Counted from the stretch's first letter, positions 26,522-37,673 are shown. The stretch: 64,000 nucleotides of DNA from Bosea sp. BIWAKO-01 (GCF_001748145.1 NZ_BCQA01000001.1:1240001-1304000); one strand, 5' to 3'. The notes: generated from the letters alone by a model not told the origin. A program made the numbers and translations.

Positions 26522-27040
26522 ATGCCGATTTCCGTTCATGCCGCCGCCTTCGCGGGCATTATCCAGACCCTGAAGGCGCTGAACGCCATTCTCGACAAGG
26601 CTGTGGCGCAGGCGGAAGCCCGCAAGATCCAGCCCGAGGTCGTGCTCACCAGCCGACTGGCGCCGGACATGCTGCCCTTCACCCGACAGATCCAGCTCAC
26701 CTGCGACTTCGCCAAGAATGCTGCGGCGCGCGTGAGCGCCGGCGAGAACCCGAAATTCCCGGATGAGGAAAAGACCTTCCCGGAACTGAAGGAGCGGATC
26801 GCCAAGACGCTCGCCTTCGTGCAGAGCATCGACGATACCGCGCTCGAGACCGGAATCGGCAAGGACGTCACCTTCCCGCGCGGTCCGCAGCAGACTGTCA
26901 CGATGACGGCCGAGGCCTATCTGACCCGCTTTGCCGTGCCCAATTTCTATTTCCACGCCACCACCGCCTACGCGATCCTGCGCGAGAACGGATTTGACAT
27001 CGGCAAGCGCGACTTCCTCGCCGACGTCTTCGAGGCGTAA
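26522..27040 (+). CDS. DUF1993-family protein
   Basis: The 172-residue helical protein resembles the DUF1993 group (DinB-like four-helix proteins). Blocks such as SRLAPDMLPFTRQIQ and FYFHATTAYAILRENG agree. There is no signal peptide or membrane segment. TTGAGGGATCC before the ATG supplies a Shine-Dalgarno. Function unknown. The GNAT gene follows closely. Confidence 0.75.
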   Translation: MPISVHAAAFAGIIQTLKALNAILDKAVAQAEARKIQPEVVLTSRLAPDMLPFTRQIQLTCDFAKNAAARVSAGENPKFPDEEKTFPELKERIAKTLAFVQSIDDTALETGIGKDVTFPRGPQQTVTMTAEAYLTRFAVPNFYFHATTAYAILRENGFDIGKRDFLADVFEA

Positions 27041-27047
27041 CGCCTGC

Positions 27048-27533
27048 ATGGGCGCGGATGTCTCGATGGAATCGGGCGACCAGGCCATTATCGGGCACGC
27101 GGCGGCATCGGACGCCGCCGCCATCGCCGATCTCTACATCGCCGCCCGGGCTGATGCCTTGCCCTGGCTGCACCGGGTCCATAGCGATGAGGCAGTGCGC
27201 GACTGGATCATCCATGATCGCCTGGCGCGCGGCGAGAACTGGGTTGCCCGGTTGGGCGACGAGGTCGTCGGCTTCATGGCGCTCGACGGCGACGATCTCG
27301 ATCAACTCTATCTGAAGCCCGGTCACTATCGGCAAGGCTTCGGCTCACAACTCCTCGCCAAGGCCAAGGAGCGCAGCCCGCAGCGGCTGCATCTCTTCTG
27401 CTTCCAGCGCAATGCGCGCGCCCGCACCTTCTACGAGAAGCACGGCTTCAAGATCGTCGACATGAACGCTGGGAGCCGAAATGTCGAAGGAGAGCCGGAC
27501 ATTCTTTATGAATGGCGGCCGAGTGCTGCGTAA
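27048..27533 (+). CDS. GNAT-family N-acetyltransferase
   Basis: A 161-residue GNAT protein with YRQGFGSQLLAKAKE as the acetyl-CoA loop and NARARTFYEKHGF as motif B. The start is uncertain; the ATG at 27066 is an alternative. It is probably cotranscribed with the DUF1993 gene 7 bp upstream. The acceptor is unknown. Confidence 0.8.
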   Translation: MGADVSMESGDQAIIGHAAASDAAAIADLYIAARADALPWLHRVHSDEAVRDWIIHDRLARGENWVARLGDEVVGFMALDGDDLDQLYLKPGHYRQGFGSQLLAKAKERSPQRLHLFCFQRNARARTFYEKHGFKIVDMNAGSRNVEGEPDILYEWRPSAA

Positions 27534-27685
27534 GCCCTTGAAATCGGCTGAGGCCCACCCCATTTGAGGATCACGGCGATGTCGAGGGCGTTCCACTGCC
27601 CTCCATCCCCGTTGAAGACGGCCATGAGCCGAACGTGTGACGCCGGATGTACGCGCGCCCGTTCTGGACATGGCCGTTGGCGTTT

Positions 27686-27705
27686 CCGGGGCCCGAGGGC
27701 CCCGG
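27686..27705. terminator. GC-rich hairpin between convergent GNAT and LysE genes
   Basis: CCGGGGCCC and GGGCCCCGG pair perfectly around a GA centre (effectively a 4-nt loop). Placement 10 bp after the lysE-type stop and between convergent genes suggests termination. There is no T tract. Confidence 0.4.
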
Positions 27706-27715
27706 GACCCAGGTT

Positions 27716-28327
27716 TCAGCGATCCGCCACGGCAAGCTTTGCACCGAGCGCAACAAAGGCGCCGGCAAAGATGCGCCGCATCCAGGTCATCACCTGCGGC
27801 CGCGAGATGACGTGGCTGCGGACAGACGCTGCGAACAACCCATAGACGACGAAGACCACGAAGGTGAGCAGCATGAACACGCCGCTCAGCGCGAGCATTT
27901 CCGGCATGGGATTGATCGCATCCGCGCTGACGAACTGCGGGAGGAACGCGAAGAAGAAGATCGAAAGTTTGGGATTGAGCAGGTTGACCAGAACCGCGTC
28001 GATTGTCACGCGCAGTGCAGAGCGCGTGTCGACCTTCTGCTCGACCTGCAGCGCGCCGCGCTCCTGAAGCGTGTTCCAGGCCATGTAGAGCAAGTAGGCC
28101 ACGCCGAGATATTTGAAGATCTGGAAGGCGAGCGCGCTCGTGTGCAGAAGCGCCGCCAGTCCCATGATCGCCGCGAGCATGTGGGGCACGATGCCGAGCG
28201 TGCACCCGAAGGCCGCGACGATGCTTGCACGCGCGCCGCGCGAGAGGCCGGCGGCCACGGTGTAGATCATGCCTGTGCCCGGCGAGGCGACGATGATGAG
28301 GGAAGTGATCAGGAATTCGAGGCTCAT
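27716..28327 (-). CDS. LysE/RhtB-family amino-acid exporter
   Basis: The 203-residue protein has about six hydrophobic segments. The N-terminal signature SPGTGMIYTVAAGLSRGAR is typical of RhtB/LysE efflux proteins. It probably exports an amino acid or derivative; the substrate is unknown. It stands alone between convergent and codirectional neighbours. Confidence 0.87.
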   Translation of the reverse strand: MSLEFLITSLIIVASPGTGMIYTVAAGLSRGARASIVAAFGCTLGIVPHMLAAIMGLAALLHTSALAFQIFKYLGVAYLLYMAWNTLQERGALQVEQKVDTRSALRVTIDAVLVNLLNPKLSIFFFAFLPQFVSADAINPMPEMLALSGVFMLLTFVVFVVYGLFAASVRSHVISRPQVMTWMRRIFAGAFVALGAKLAVADR

Positions 28328-28439
28328 GGCGGCGCTCCGTGATGTGCCGCCAAGGTAGTGGGCCGCGCCCTTACGTCAACCGCCGATAGGCATGGCTTCC
28401 ACAACCTGTACGAGCACGAAACGCGGAGCGTCGGTGCCT

Positions 28440-29096
28440 TCAATCCTGCAGGAACGGGTTGTTCTGACGTTCCTCGCCGAGCGTGCTCGCCGGCCCGTGC
28501 CCCGGCAGGAACTGGACCTCGTCGCCCAGCGGCAGGAGCTTCGCCTTGATGCCGGCAATCAGCGTCTCATGGCTGCCATAGGGAAAATCGGTGCGCCCTA
28601 CCGAGCCTGCGAACACCGTATCGCCCGCAAGCAGGAAATGCGCGTCCTTCTGGAAGAAGGTGACATGGCCGGGCGTATGGCCGGGCACATGCTGCACCGA
28701 AAAGGCGACATCGCCGATCGACACCGTCTCGCCCTCGGCAAGCCAGCGTGTCGGCGTAACCGGACGGATGCCGCGCATCTCGAAGCGCAGTCCCGAAGCC
28801 GGCAGGTCGTCGAGCAGGAACTTGTCGGCCTCGTGCGGACCAATGACCGGCACAGCGAGCGCATCGGCAAGATCGGCCGCACCGCCGGCATGGTCGATAT
28901 GGCCATGGGTCAGCCAGATCGCGACCGGCTTGACGCCGAGTTCCTTCAGCGCGTCCTGAATGCGGTCGACGTCGCCACCGGGATCAACCACCGCTGCATC
29001 CTTGGTGCGGGTGCACCAGATGATCGAGCAATTCTGCTGGAACGGCGTCACCGGCACGACGGCGACATTGAGGGGGGTGGCAGCCTGCTCGGTCAT
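28440..29096 (-). CDS. gloC: Type II glyoxalase / MBL hydrolase GloC (YcbL)
   Basis: The 218-residue metallo-beta-lactamase-fold protein has THGHIDHAGG (63-71), VPGHTPGHV, the bridging-Asp region LAGDTVFAGSVGRTDFP and FLPGHGPASTLGEER near the end. It aligns almost throughout with E. coli YcbL/GloC, which hydrolyses S-lactoylglutathione. It lacks the C-terminal HAGH domain of GloB. It is a single gene upstream of a stretch with no clear operon partner. Confidence 0.87.
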   Translation of the reverse strand: MTEQAATPLNVAVVPVTPFQQNCSIIWCTRTKDAAVVDPGGDVDRIQDALKELGVKPVAIWLTHGHIDHAGGAADLADALAVPVIGPHEADKFLLDDLPASGLRFEMRGIRPVTPTRWLAEGETVSIGDVAFSVQHVPGHTPGHVTFFQKDAHFLLAGDTVFAGSVGRTDFPYGSHETLIAGIKAKLLPLGDEVQFLPGHGPASTLGEERQNNPFLQD

Positions 29097-29132
29097 GCGA
29101 TCCTTGCCTTTCCGTAAGGGGTGGGCACCTGC

Positions 29133-29467
29133 TCAGCGCGCCTTGCAGCGATTGGCGAGAAGCACCCGGTATTCGGAGATGGAGGTGTCCATCTGCGCGA
29201 CATTCTCCTCGCGCTGCCGTCCGGTCTGGCAGGTTGCGAAGACGGAGCGCGCGCCCTGAAGATAGGTGACGTGCTCGCGCCAGACGCGGCATTGCGTGGC
29301 CTGGTCCGCTGTGCCGGCAGATTGCAGGCGGGTGAGTTCACGGCGCATGCCGGCCTCGTTCTGGAAGAGATCCCGCTGGCAGTCGGCCGGCGCGCCAGCC
29401 CTCCCCTGCGCCAGGACGGGAGGCGCCGCGAGAACAAGGATCAGGGCAAGGCCAGCAGAAAGCCGCA

Positions 29468-29471
<4 letters not shown>
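29133..29471 (-). CDS. Small secreted hypothetical protein
   Basis: The 112-residue protein starts with a clear Sec signal peptide ([22 protein letters not shown]). The mature part of about 90 residues is helical and holds four cysteines, enough for two disulfides. Its start overlaps the fumarase stop by ATGA, so it is translationally coupled to a cytoplasmic TCA enzyme, an odd pairing. I know no family for it. Confidence 0.7.
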
Positions 29472-31084
<1,613 letters not shown>

Positions 31085-31199
31085 GAGGAACTGGCTCCGA
31101 AACAGGATGCGCCGCGGCTACAGCATGCGGCGCCGGTCATGCCGGCGTCATAGCGGCTTGCGCCCTCCAGTCCAAGCCCAGGCTTGAACGGTTCCAGTG

Positions 31200-31661
31200 T
31201 CAGGCAGCCTTCGCGGCGGTCTCCGCCAGGATCGCATAGATGGCGGCCGGGTCATGGGCACGCCGGACCTGCTCCAGCACCGCCTGATTGCGCAGAACGC
31301 GCGCGACGCGGGCAAGCGCCTTCAGATGATCAGCCCCCGCCCCTTCCGGCGCGATCAGCACGAAAATGATATCGACGGGCTGGCCGTCCAGCGCCTCGAA
31401 ATCAATCGGCTTCTCGGCGCGGGCGAACAGCCCGACGAGCCGGTCGATTCCCGGCATGCGCCCGTGGGGGATCGCGATGCCGTCGCCAATTCCGGTCGAG
31501 CCAAGGCGTTCTCGCTGCAGCAAGGCCTCGAAAAGCTCGCGCTCAGGCAGTCCAGTGAGCACGGAGGCGTGCTGGGACAGTTCCTGCAGCGCCTGCTTCT
31601 TGCCATTGGCCCGCAGCGGGGAGACCACGGCTGCGGGCGACAGAAGATCAGTAAGGGTCAT
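31200..31661 (-). CDS. ptsN: Nitrogen-PTS EIIA (PtsN)
   Basis: The 153-residue EIIA-Ntr has its phosphorylated histidine in GIAIPHGRM (about H66). It belongs to the regulatory PtsP-NPr-PtsN relay that controls potassium, phosphate and carbon-nitrogen balance. The rpoN-hpf-ptsN order is the classic proteobacterial one. The start is either 31661 or the ATG at 31673. Confidence 0.92.
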   Translation of the reverse strand: MTLTDLLSPAAVVSPLRANGKKQALQELSQHASVLTGLPERELFEALLQRERLGSTGIGDGIAIPHGRMPGIDRLVGLFARAEKPIDFEALDGQPVDIIFVLIAPEGAGADHLKALARVARVLRNQAVLEQVRRAHDPAAIYAILAETAAKAA

Positions 31662-31746
31662 GCGCCAGTCCATGCATGTCCCGTGCCGGATTCTCACCCA
31701 GCGCCACGGGTCAGGGGTGATAACCGGGGCTACCGCCTGCCGGGGC

Positions 31747-32334
31747 TCAAGACAGCGAGGCCGGCGGGTCAATCCAGCCGATGTTGCCATCGCGGCGGCG
31801 GTATACGACGTTCATCCGCCCATTGCCAGCATGGCGGAAAATCACGACGGGCGCACCAGTAAGATCAAGCTCGGCAACTGCGTCACTAACGGTCAATTCG
31901 TGGAAGGATTTGGTCGATTCCGCCACGATAACAGGGTTATCGCCGCCAGAAACGGTCTCCGCCTCCTCCATTTCATCGTCGGGAGCCGCAATCACATAGC
32001 TGGGGATTTCCACCCCGGAGGCACGACCATTCATGGCAGACGAACGATCTTTCAACCGTCGCTTGTACCGACGCAACCGCTTCTCGATGCGCTCCGCCAT
32101 CTTGTCGAGACTCGCATACGGATCATGCGCCGTAGCGGAGGCTTCGAGAGTGATGCCGGAGGAGAGATGCAAGACCCCGTCCGTCCGGAAGGCGGTGCCA
32201 TCCTTGTCGACGGTGACATGTCCCTGATATCCGCCTTCGTAATACTTGCTGAGGGCGGCGGCCACGCGCTCCTCGGCTTGGCCACGCAGGGCCTCGCCGA
32301 CATCGAGATTCTTGCCGGAGATTCGCAAGCTCAT
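31747..32334 (-). CDS. hpf: Ribosome hibernation-promoting factor, long form
   Basis: This 195-residue protein has an N-terminal S30AE/HPF domain (about 1-100) and a C-terminal dimerisation domain (about 135-190; VIFRHAGNGRMNVVYRRRDG). The long form is the one that makes 100S dimers. It lies between rpoN and ptsN on the same strand. Confidence 0.93.
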   Translation of the reverse strand: MSLRISGKNLDVGEALRGQAEERVAAALSKYYEGGYQGHVTVDKDGTAFRTDGVLHLSSGITLEASATAHDPYASLDKMAERIEKRLRRYKRRLKDRSSAMNGRASGVEIPSYVIAAPDDEMEEAETVSGGDNPVIVAESTKSFHELTVSDAVAELDLTGAPVVIFRHAGNGRMNVVYRRRDGNIGWIDPPASLS

Positions 32335-32500
32335 GGAGTGCTTCCCCTTCTTGTCGCCATGATCAGTGATCGATCATCTCACTGAGGTAAGGACGGGGAG
32401 TCGCCATTGTCAATGAGCGCTGCGGAATAGTCGGCGCCAGCCGATGGTAGCGAAAGGCATCCTCCCCGAATCCCTCGGGCGGGGAAAAAGCCGAGCGGGC

Positions 32501-34030
32501 TCAGCGGCCTCCCAGCGCCATCGCCACCTTCTCGCGCCGACGCTCCATGGAGGAGGGAATGCGCAGGGACTCGCGGTATTTCGCCACGGTGCGCCGGGCG
32601 ATATCGATGCCGCCCTCCTTCAGCCGGGCGACGATCGCATCGTCGGACAGCACCTCCGAGGGGGCTTCGTCGTCGATCATCTGCTTGATGCGGAAGCGAA
32701 CGGCCTCGGCGGAATGCGCCTCGCCATAACCGGTCGCTGCGATCGCCGCCGAGAAGAAATATTTCATCTCGAACACACCGCGCGAACAGATCAGATATTT
32801 GTTCGAGGTGACGCGCGAGACTGTCGATTCGTGCATGCCGATAGCATCCGCGACCGTCTTCAGGTTCAGCGGCCGCAGATGCTCGACGCCATGCGCGAAG
32901 AAGCCGTCCTGCTGGCGCACGATCTCGCTTGCGACCTTGAGGATCGTGCGGGCGCGCTGCTCGAGGCTACGCGTCAACCAGTTCGCCGTCTGCAGGCATT
33001 CGGCGATGAAGGCCTTGTCGAGGTCGTTCCGCGCCGCCCGGGAGACGCGGGCGTGATAGGTCTGGTTGATCAGCACGCGCGGCAGGGTGTCCGGATTGAG
33101 ATCGACCAGCCAGGAACCGTCCGGTGCCGGCCTGATGAAGACATCCGGAACGACGGTCTCGGCCGCCGAGCCGCCGAAACCCCGTCCCGGCTTGGGGTCA
33201 AGCCTGCGGATTTCCGCGACCATGTCGGCGATATCCTCATCGTCGACGCCGCAGATGCGCTTGAGCGCCGAGAAATCACGTTTGGCGACAAGATGGAGGT
33301 TGGCGACCAGAGCCTGCATGGCCGGATCGAAGCGGTCGCGCTCCCGCAGCTGGATCGACAGGCATTCGCGAACATCGCGCGCCCCGACACCGGAGGGGTC
33401 GAAGCCCTGGATGACGCCAAGCACGCGCTCGACCTTGTCCGCGCTTACACCGAGCCGCTCCGCAATCTCCGGCACCGACTCGCCGAGATAGCCGGAATCA
33501 TCGACCGCATCGATGAGGTGGCTGCCGATCAGTCGCTCCGCAGGATCGGTCATCGCGAGATCGAGCTGTGCACTGAGGTGATCGCGCAGGGACAGTTCCG
33601 AGGTCAGGCTGGACTCGAAGCCTTCCGACCCGTCCTCGAACGAACCACCGGAGCCGCCATAGGCGCCCCCGGTGATCGGCAGGCTGTCGGCCCCCTTCGT
33701 GTCGAGGCGGGCGATTGTCGGCTGTTCACCCTGAAAGACGTTGTCGAGCCCGGTGCCGAGCCGACCTTCCATGCCGTCCTGGGTGTTCAGGCTCTCGGCA
33801 CGCGCAAAACTCTCGGGATCGGCCGCCAACGGGCTATCGCCGCCGTTGAGCTGTATTGGAGCCTCAGACGCGTCGTCGCGCTCAAGCAGCGGATTCCGCT
33901 CCAGCTCACCCTCGACAAAGTTCTGAAGTTCGAGATGCGAGAGTTGCAGGAGCTTGATCGCCTGCAGCAGCTGCGGCGTCATCACCAGGGACTGTCCCTG
34001 GCGCAGCTCCATGCGCGGCATCATCGCCAT
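32501..34030 (-). CDS. rpoN: RNA polymerase sigma-54 factor
   Basis: The 509-residue protein has a glutamine- and leucine-rich N-terminal activator-interacting region (RQGQSLVMTPQLLQAIKLLQ), an acidic linker, a core-binding domain and the C-terminal RpoN box ARRTVAKYRE. It directs nitrogen and other regulons from -24/-12 promoters. It stands between lptB and hpf as usual. A perfect 8-bp inverted repeat lies about 85-105 bp upstream of its start. Confidence 0.96.
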   Translation of the reverse strand: MAMMPRMELRQGQSLVMTPQLLQAIKLLQLSHLELQNFVEGELERNPLLERDDASEAPIQLNGGDSPLAADPESFARAESLNTQDGMEGRLGTGLDNVFQGEQPTIARLDTKGADSLPITGGAYGGSGGSFEDGSEGFESSLTSELSLRDHLSAQLDLAMTDPAERLIGSHLIDAVDDSGYLGESVPEIAERLGVSADKVERVLGVIQGFDPSGVGARDVRECLSIQLRERDRFDPAMQALVANLHLVAKRDFSALKRICGVDDEDIADMVAEIRRLDPKPGRGFGGSAAETVVPDVFIRPAPDGSWLVDLNPDTLPRVLINQTYHARVSRAARNDLDKAFIAECLQTANWLTRSLEQRARTILKVASEIVRQQDGFFAHGVEHLRPLNLKTVADAIGMHESTVSRVTSNKYLICSRGVFEMKYFFSAAIAATGYGEAHSAEAVRFRIKQMIDDEAPSEVLSDDAIVARLKEGGIDIARRTVAKYRESLRIPSSMERRREKVAMALGGR

Positions 34031-34113
34031 TGCGCTCTTGACCTCTCATCCATTTCGGCATGTTTCTTGCCTTCGGAATGGAGCCTAGCCGCGCAACGCG
34101 GGCGCGTCAAAGC

Positions 34114-34136
34114 CTCTGCACGCGCTTTGTGCAGAG
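34114..34136. promoter_or_regulatory. Inverted repeat in the lptB-rpoN intergenic region
   Basis: CTCTGCAC (34114-34121) and GTGCAGAG (34129-34136) pair perfectly around a 7-nt centre. The region is AT-richer than its surroundings and also has TGCAGTGCAGCA nearby. It could be an operator at the rpoN promoter or a leader hairpin. There is no T tract, so a terminator for lptB is less likely. Confidence 0.4.
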
Positions 34137-34195
34137 AAATTAATGCAGTGCAGCATTCTGCCGAGATTAAGGCAGCGGCATCACGGCCGGCTGGA

Positions 34196-35092
34196 TCAGA
34201 GCTTGAAATCCTCGCCGAGATAGACACGGCGGACGTCCGGATTGGCGATGATCTCGGCCGGAGAGCCCTCGGTGAGCACGCGGCCAGAATGGATGATGTA
34301 GGCGCGATCGACGAGGCCGAGCGTCTCACGGACATTGTGGTCGGTGATCAGCACGCCGATGCCACGATCCGTCAGCTGACGCACCAGCGCCTGAATGTCT
34401 CCGACGGCGATCGGGTCGATGCCGGCGAAGGGCTCGTCGAGCAGGATGAAGGACGGCCGCCCGGCCAAGGCGCGGGCAATCTCGCAACGGCGGCGCTCGC
34501 CGCCCGACAACGCGATGGAAGGAGCCTTGCGCAGGCGAGAGATCGTGAACTCTTCCAGAAGCGTATCGAGCTGACGCTCACGGCTCTTGCGGTTCGGCTC
34601 CACGACTTCAAGGACGGCCCGGATGTTGTCCTCGACAGTGAGGCCGCGAAAAATCGAGGCTTCCTGCGGCAGGTAGCCAATTCCGAGCCTCGCGCGCTGA
34701 TACATCGGCAAGCCGGTGATATCGTTGCCTTCCAGCGAAATGACCCCGAGATCGGCGGGCACCAGACCAGTGACCATGTAGAAGATCGTGGTCTTGCCGG
34801 CGCCGTTTGGACCGAGCAGGCCCACCGCTTCGCCCTGCCGGACGTAGAGACTCGCCTCGCTCACCACCGTGCGGCCGCCATAGCTCTTGCGCAGGCCGCT
34901 GACAGCGAGAATGCCCGGTCCGCCGATCGATGCGGCAGATGATGCCGCCGGCTCAGCCTCGCTGTCCCGCGCCTTTGCGCCGAACAGTCCGCGCAAGCGC
35001 CCGAACATGCCGGGGCTTTGCTCGCTCCGGGGTGCCGTAGCCTGAGCGGGCAGGGTCGAACTGTCGGATTGCGGCATGGAATGGACTGTCAC
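34196..35092 (-). CDS. lptB: LPS export ABC ATPase LptB
   Basis: The 298-residue protein is an ABC ATPase preceded by about 55 extra residues rich in Ser, Ala and Pro. Walker A GPNGAGKTT, signature LSGGERRR and Walker B FILLDEPFAGIDPIAV match LptB closely. It powers LPS extraction with LptF/G (not in the window). The N-terminal extension is not in E. coli LptB and may be disordered. It follows lptC-lptA. Confidence 0.93.
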   Translation of the reverse strand: MTVHSMPQSDSSTLPAQATAPRSEQSPGMFGRLRGLFGAKARDSEAEPAASSAASIGGPGILAVSGLRKSYGGRTVVSEASLYVRQGEAVGLLGPNGAGKTTIFYMVTGLVPADLGVISLEGNDITGLPMYQRARLGIGYLPQEASIFRGLTVEDNIRAVLEVVEPNRKSRERQLDTLLEEFTISRLRKAPSIALSGGERRRCEIARALAGRPSFILLDEPFAGIDPIAVGDIQALVRQLTDRGIGVLITDHNVRETLGLVDRAYIIHSGRVLTEGSPAEIIANPDVRRVYLGEDFKL

Positions 35093-35152
35093 TGAGAGCA
35101 GGGCTCGCTGATCTGAAAGGCAGTCGGCCCGGCATGGGCCGGGCCGGAGCGG

Positions 35153-35944
35153 CTAGTTGGTCGGCGGGCTCGCCGGGCGAGCGGGGGCCGCGGCGCCGGG
35201 CTTGGGCGGAGTGGTCTTGCCAGCGTCCTTGCCGGCCTCGCCGGAATTCGGAACGAAGAAGCCCTGCACGCGCCCCTTGTTGTTCTCGATATTGGCGACG
35301 CCGGTCTCCGTGTCATAGACCAGCCGCTCGCCACGGGTGATGTTCGGCCCGTCATTCAGAGCGACATTCCCGGTCATGATGACCTTGTTGTTGGCGCGGT
35401 CGAACACCGCCTTGTCCGAGGTCGCAGCCTGCGTCTTCGAGACCACGGTCACCGGACCATCGCACTCGATACGCTTGATGCTGCTATCATTGGATTGCGG
35501 CGCGCCCCCCGCTGCGGCTGGCGCCGGCGTTGCAGGACGCGATGCTCCTGGCACGGTCCCAGCGCCCCGCCCCTCGTAAAACACGGTCATGACCGAGCAC
35601 CGCACCGTGGTCTCGCCCTGAACCGCCACCACATTGCCGGTGAAGACCGCGCGATTTTCCTTGTCGAGCACATCGAGCTTGTCAGCATCGATCTTGATCG
35701 GCTCCTTGCTGTCGCCGCCAAGGCCACCAAGAGGCGAATTCGCGCCACCGCGAGCCGGCTTGGCCTTTCCAGCCGCAGGCGTTGTCGCCTGAGCAACCTT
35801 GGAGGCATCGGAACGTGGCTGCGGGGCCTGGGCGACCGCCTCGGCGACGCATGAAAGGCTTAGCGCTGCCGCAAGTAGCCATACCGGCTGCCAGCCCTTC
35901 GACATCGCAGGATTCACTGATGCAGGTTCGAATGCGGACCGCAT
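35153..35944 (-). CDS. lptA: LPS transport periplasmic protein LptA
   Basis: The 263-residue protein has an N-terminal membrane/signal segment, then an OstA/LptA beta-jellyroll domain (about 75-215; IDADKLDVLDKENRAVFTGN and RGERLVYDTETG). Low-complexity Ala/Pro stretches flank the domain. It bridges LPS across the periplasm. I chose the ATG at 35944, just after the lptC stop; a later ATG at 35905 is possible. Confidence 0.88.
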   Translation of the reverse strand: MRSAFEPASVNPAMSKGWQPVWLLAAALSLSCVAEAVAQAPQPRSDASKVAQATTPAAGKAKPARGGANSPLGGLGGDSKEPIKIDADKLDVLDKENRAVFTGNVVAVQGETTVRCSVMTVFYEGRGAGTVPGASRPATPAPAAAGGAPQSNDSSIKRIECDGPVTVVSKTQAATSDKAVFDRANNKVIMTGNVALNDGPNITRGERLVYDTETGVANIENNKGRVQGFFVPNSGEAGKDAGKTTPPKPGAAAPARPASPPTN

Positions 35945-35945
35945 A

Positions 35946-36758
35946 TCACTGTCTCGTCCCAGTTGCAGGGGCATTGCCCGGAGAACCACCGTCGACCGCT
36001 GCCGGTTCCCGGTTCGGCGCGGCAGGCGCCTTGACCGGTCCTAGCAGTTCCGGAGCCGGCGTGCTGCCTTCCCGTTCAGGCCCGGCGAGGGCGCGAGCCG
36101 GTGCATTCTCTATCACGACTCGGACACGGCCGTCGAAGACGATCAGCGCGCCATTGTCCTTCACGTCCAAGGTATCGCCCTCGACGGTGGTCGAACCGAG
36201 CAGAACCTTGACCGGCTCCCGCGATACGACGGTCCCCGCCTTGAAATCGATATCGGCGCTGCGCATCCGCATATCATAGCCGGACTCGGTACGGACCTTC
36301 ACGTCATCGACCAGTTTCAGCTTCTCCTTCTGGGAGTTGAACAGGCCGGTGCGGGCGTTGACCGTGACCCAGCCCTCCTGCTGCATCTGAATCCTGGCCG
36401 TCATTGTCGACAGCTCGATTTCGGTTGGATTGCGAATGTCCTGCAGCGCTTCGAGCGCCGTCACCTCATAGGGCCGGTTATCCTTGCGATAGCCCGAGAG
36501 GCGCGGCGACTCCATCTTGACCTTGCCGCCCGAAATGCCGACGGAACCGATCGACACGCCGGAGACGCCAGACAATGGATGCAGGAACGGCGTCACGATC
36601 AGGCCGAGCACGGCCACGACCGCACCGATGGGGATCGCGCGGCGGAGGAAGCGGACGAGCATGGTGTGCCGCTGCGCTGCCTTGAATGCAGCGCGACGTC
36701 GACTCGCACGTTTCGATTCGGGGGCGGTCCAGTCGCCCGTTGTCATCGCCACAGTCAT
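35946..36758 (-). CDS. lptC: LPS export protein LptC
   Basis: This 270-residue bitopic protein has a basic cytoplasmic tail, one helix (about 40-58) and a periplasmic LptC jellyroll domain (about 70-225). A proline-rich C-terminal tail extends it beyond the E. coli length (191). It hands LPS from LptBFG to LptA. It is the first gene of the lptC-lptA-lptB-rpoN run. Confidence 0.88.
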   Translation of the reverse strand: MTVAMTTGDWTAPESKRASRRRAAFKAAQRHTMLVRFLRRAIPIGAVVAVLGLIVTPFLHPLSGVSGVSIGSVGISGGKVKMESPRLSGYRKDNRPYEVTALEALQDIRNPTEIELSTMTARIQMQQEGWVTVNARTGLFNSQKEKLKLVDDVKVRTESGYDMRMRSADIDFKAGTVVSREPVKVLLGSTTVEGDTLDVKDNGALIVFDGRVRVVIENAPARALAGPEREGSTPAPELLGPVKAPAAPNREPAAVDGGSPGNAPATGTRQ

Positions 36759-36870
36759 GCCCCGCGCAATGGCAGTCGCTAACGGCCTTTTTGTGTCAGC
36801 CGGCGAACGACCTGCGGGCCCCTACGCGCTTCGTTCGCGTGGAGACTGACGCAAGAAGACTTAGAATTTG

Positions 36871-37485
36871 TCAAGCGTGAGCGAAGATGTCGTTCTCGGC
36901 CCAGCCGGCAAGATCGAGCTCCGCGCGGAAGGGAAGGAAACTGAAACAGGCTTCGGCGAGATGCGAGCGCCCCTCGCGCGCCAGCATGGCCTCGAGCTTC
37001 TCGCGCAGGGCGTGGAGATGCAGCACGTCCGAAGCCGCATAGGCCAACTGCGCCTCCGACAGCGTATCGGCGCCCCAATCCGAGGATTGCTGCTGCTTCG
37101 ACAAGTCGATGCCGAGCAGTTCCCTGACCAGGTCCTTCAAGCCGTGCCGGTCGGTATAAGTGCGCACCAGCTTCGAGGCGATCTTGGTGCAGTAGACCGG
37201 GCCGGTGGTGACGCCGAAGGCGTTCTTCAGAACGGCAACATCGAACCGCGCGAAATGGAACAGCTTCAGCACGGAAGGGTCCGACAGGAGTCGGATCAGG
37301 TTCGCAGGTGCAGGGCCGTCCCGAAGGATCTGGACCACATCGGCAGAGCCATCGCCGCGCGAAAGCTGGACCACGCAGAGCCGGTCGCGATGCGGGTTGA
37401 GACCAAGCGTCTCGGTGTCGATCGCAACGACGGAGCCCGGCAGGAAATCATCCGGCAGATCACCGCGATGCAGACGGATGGTCAT
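36871..37485 (-). CDS. rnd: RNase D-like 3'-5' exonuclease (single domain)
   Basis: The 204-residue DEDDy exonuclease has AIDTETLGL (DxE), HFARFDVAVL and YAASDVLHLH, the last giving the Tyr and Asp. It lacks the HRDC domains of E. coli RNase D, as is common for the short alphaproteobacterial form. It probably trims structured RNA 3' ends. It lies upstream of, and on the same strand as, lptC. Confidence 0.88.
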   Translation of the reverse strand: MTIRLHRGDLPDDFLPGSVVAIDTETLGLNPHRDRLCVVQLSRGDGSADVVQILRDGPAPANLIRLLSDPSVLKLFHFARFDVAVLKNAFGVTTGPVYCTKIASKLVRTYTDRHGLKDLVRELLGIDLSKQQQSSDWGADTLSEAQLAYAASDVLHLHALREKLEAMLAREGRSHLAEACFSFLPFRAELDLAGWAENDIFAHA

Positions 37486-37673
37486 GACAAGAACCTCACT
37501 GGGTCAAAACACGCGGGACAAGGCCCCTGCCGCAGCTAGCGGGCGCCGAGCCCACGTTCAAGCCCTTTCTGCGCGCCGGGACTGCCGCTGGGCCATGGCG
37601 TTAACGCATTCTTCACCCTGTGCTTCAGGGCTGAGGGCCGGCGTGAGACAGTCTGCGAAACGGAATCATCGCC

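Noticed and set aside
27345..28205. Minus-strand frame of 286 codons around the LysE gene
   Set aside because: It overlaps the LysE gene in another frame and covers intergenic sequence; composition is shadow-like.
32444..34942. Very long plus-strand open frame (over 800 codons) across rpoN and lptB
   Set aside because: It is antisense to two unmistakable genes and its translation is Arg/Asp/Gly-rich with no motif; high GC content keeps shadow frames open.
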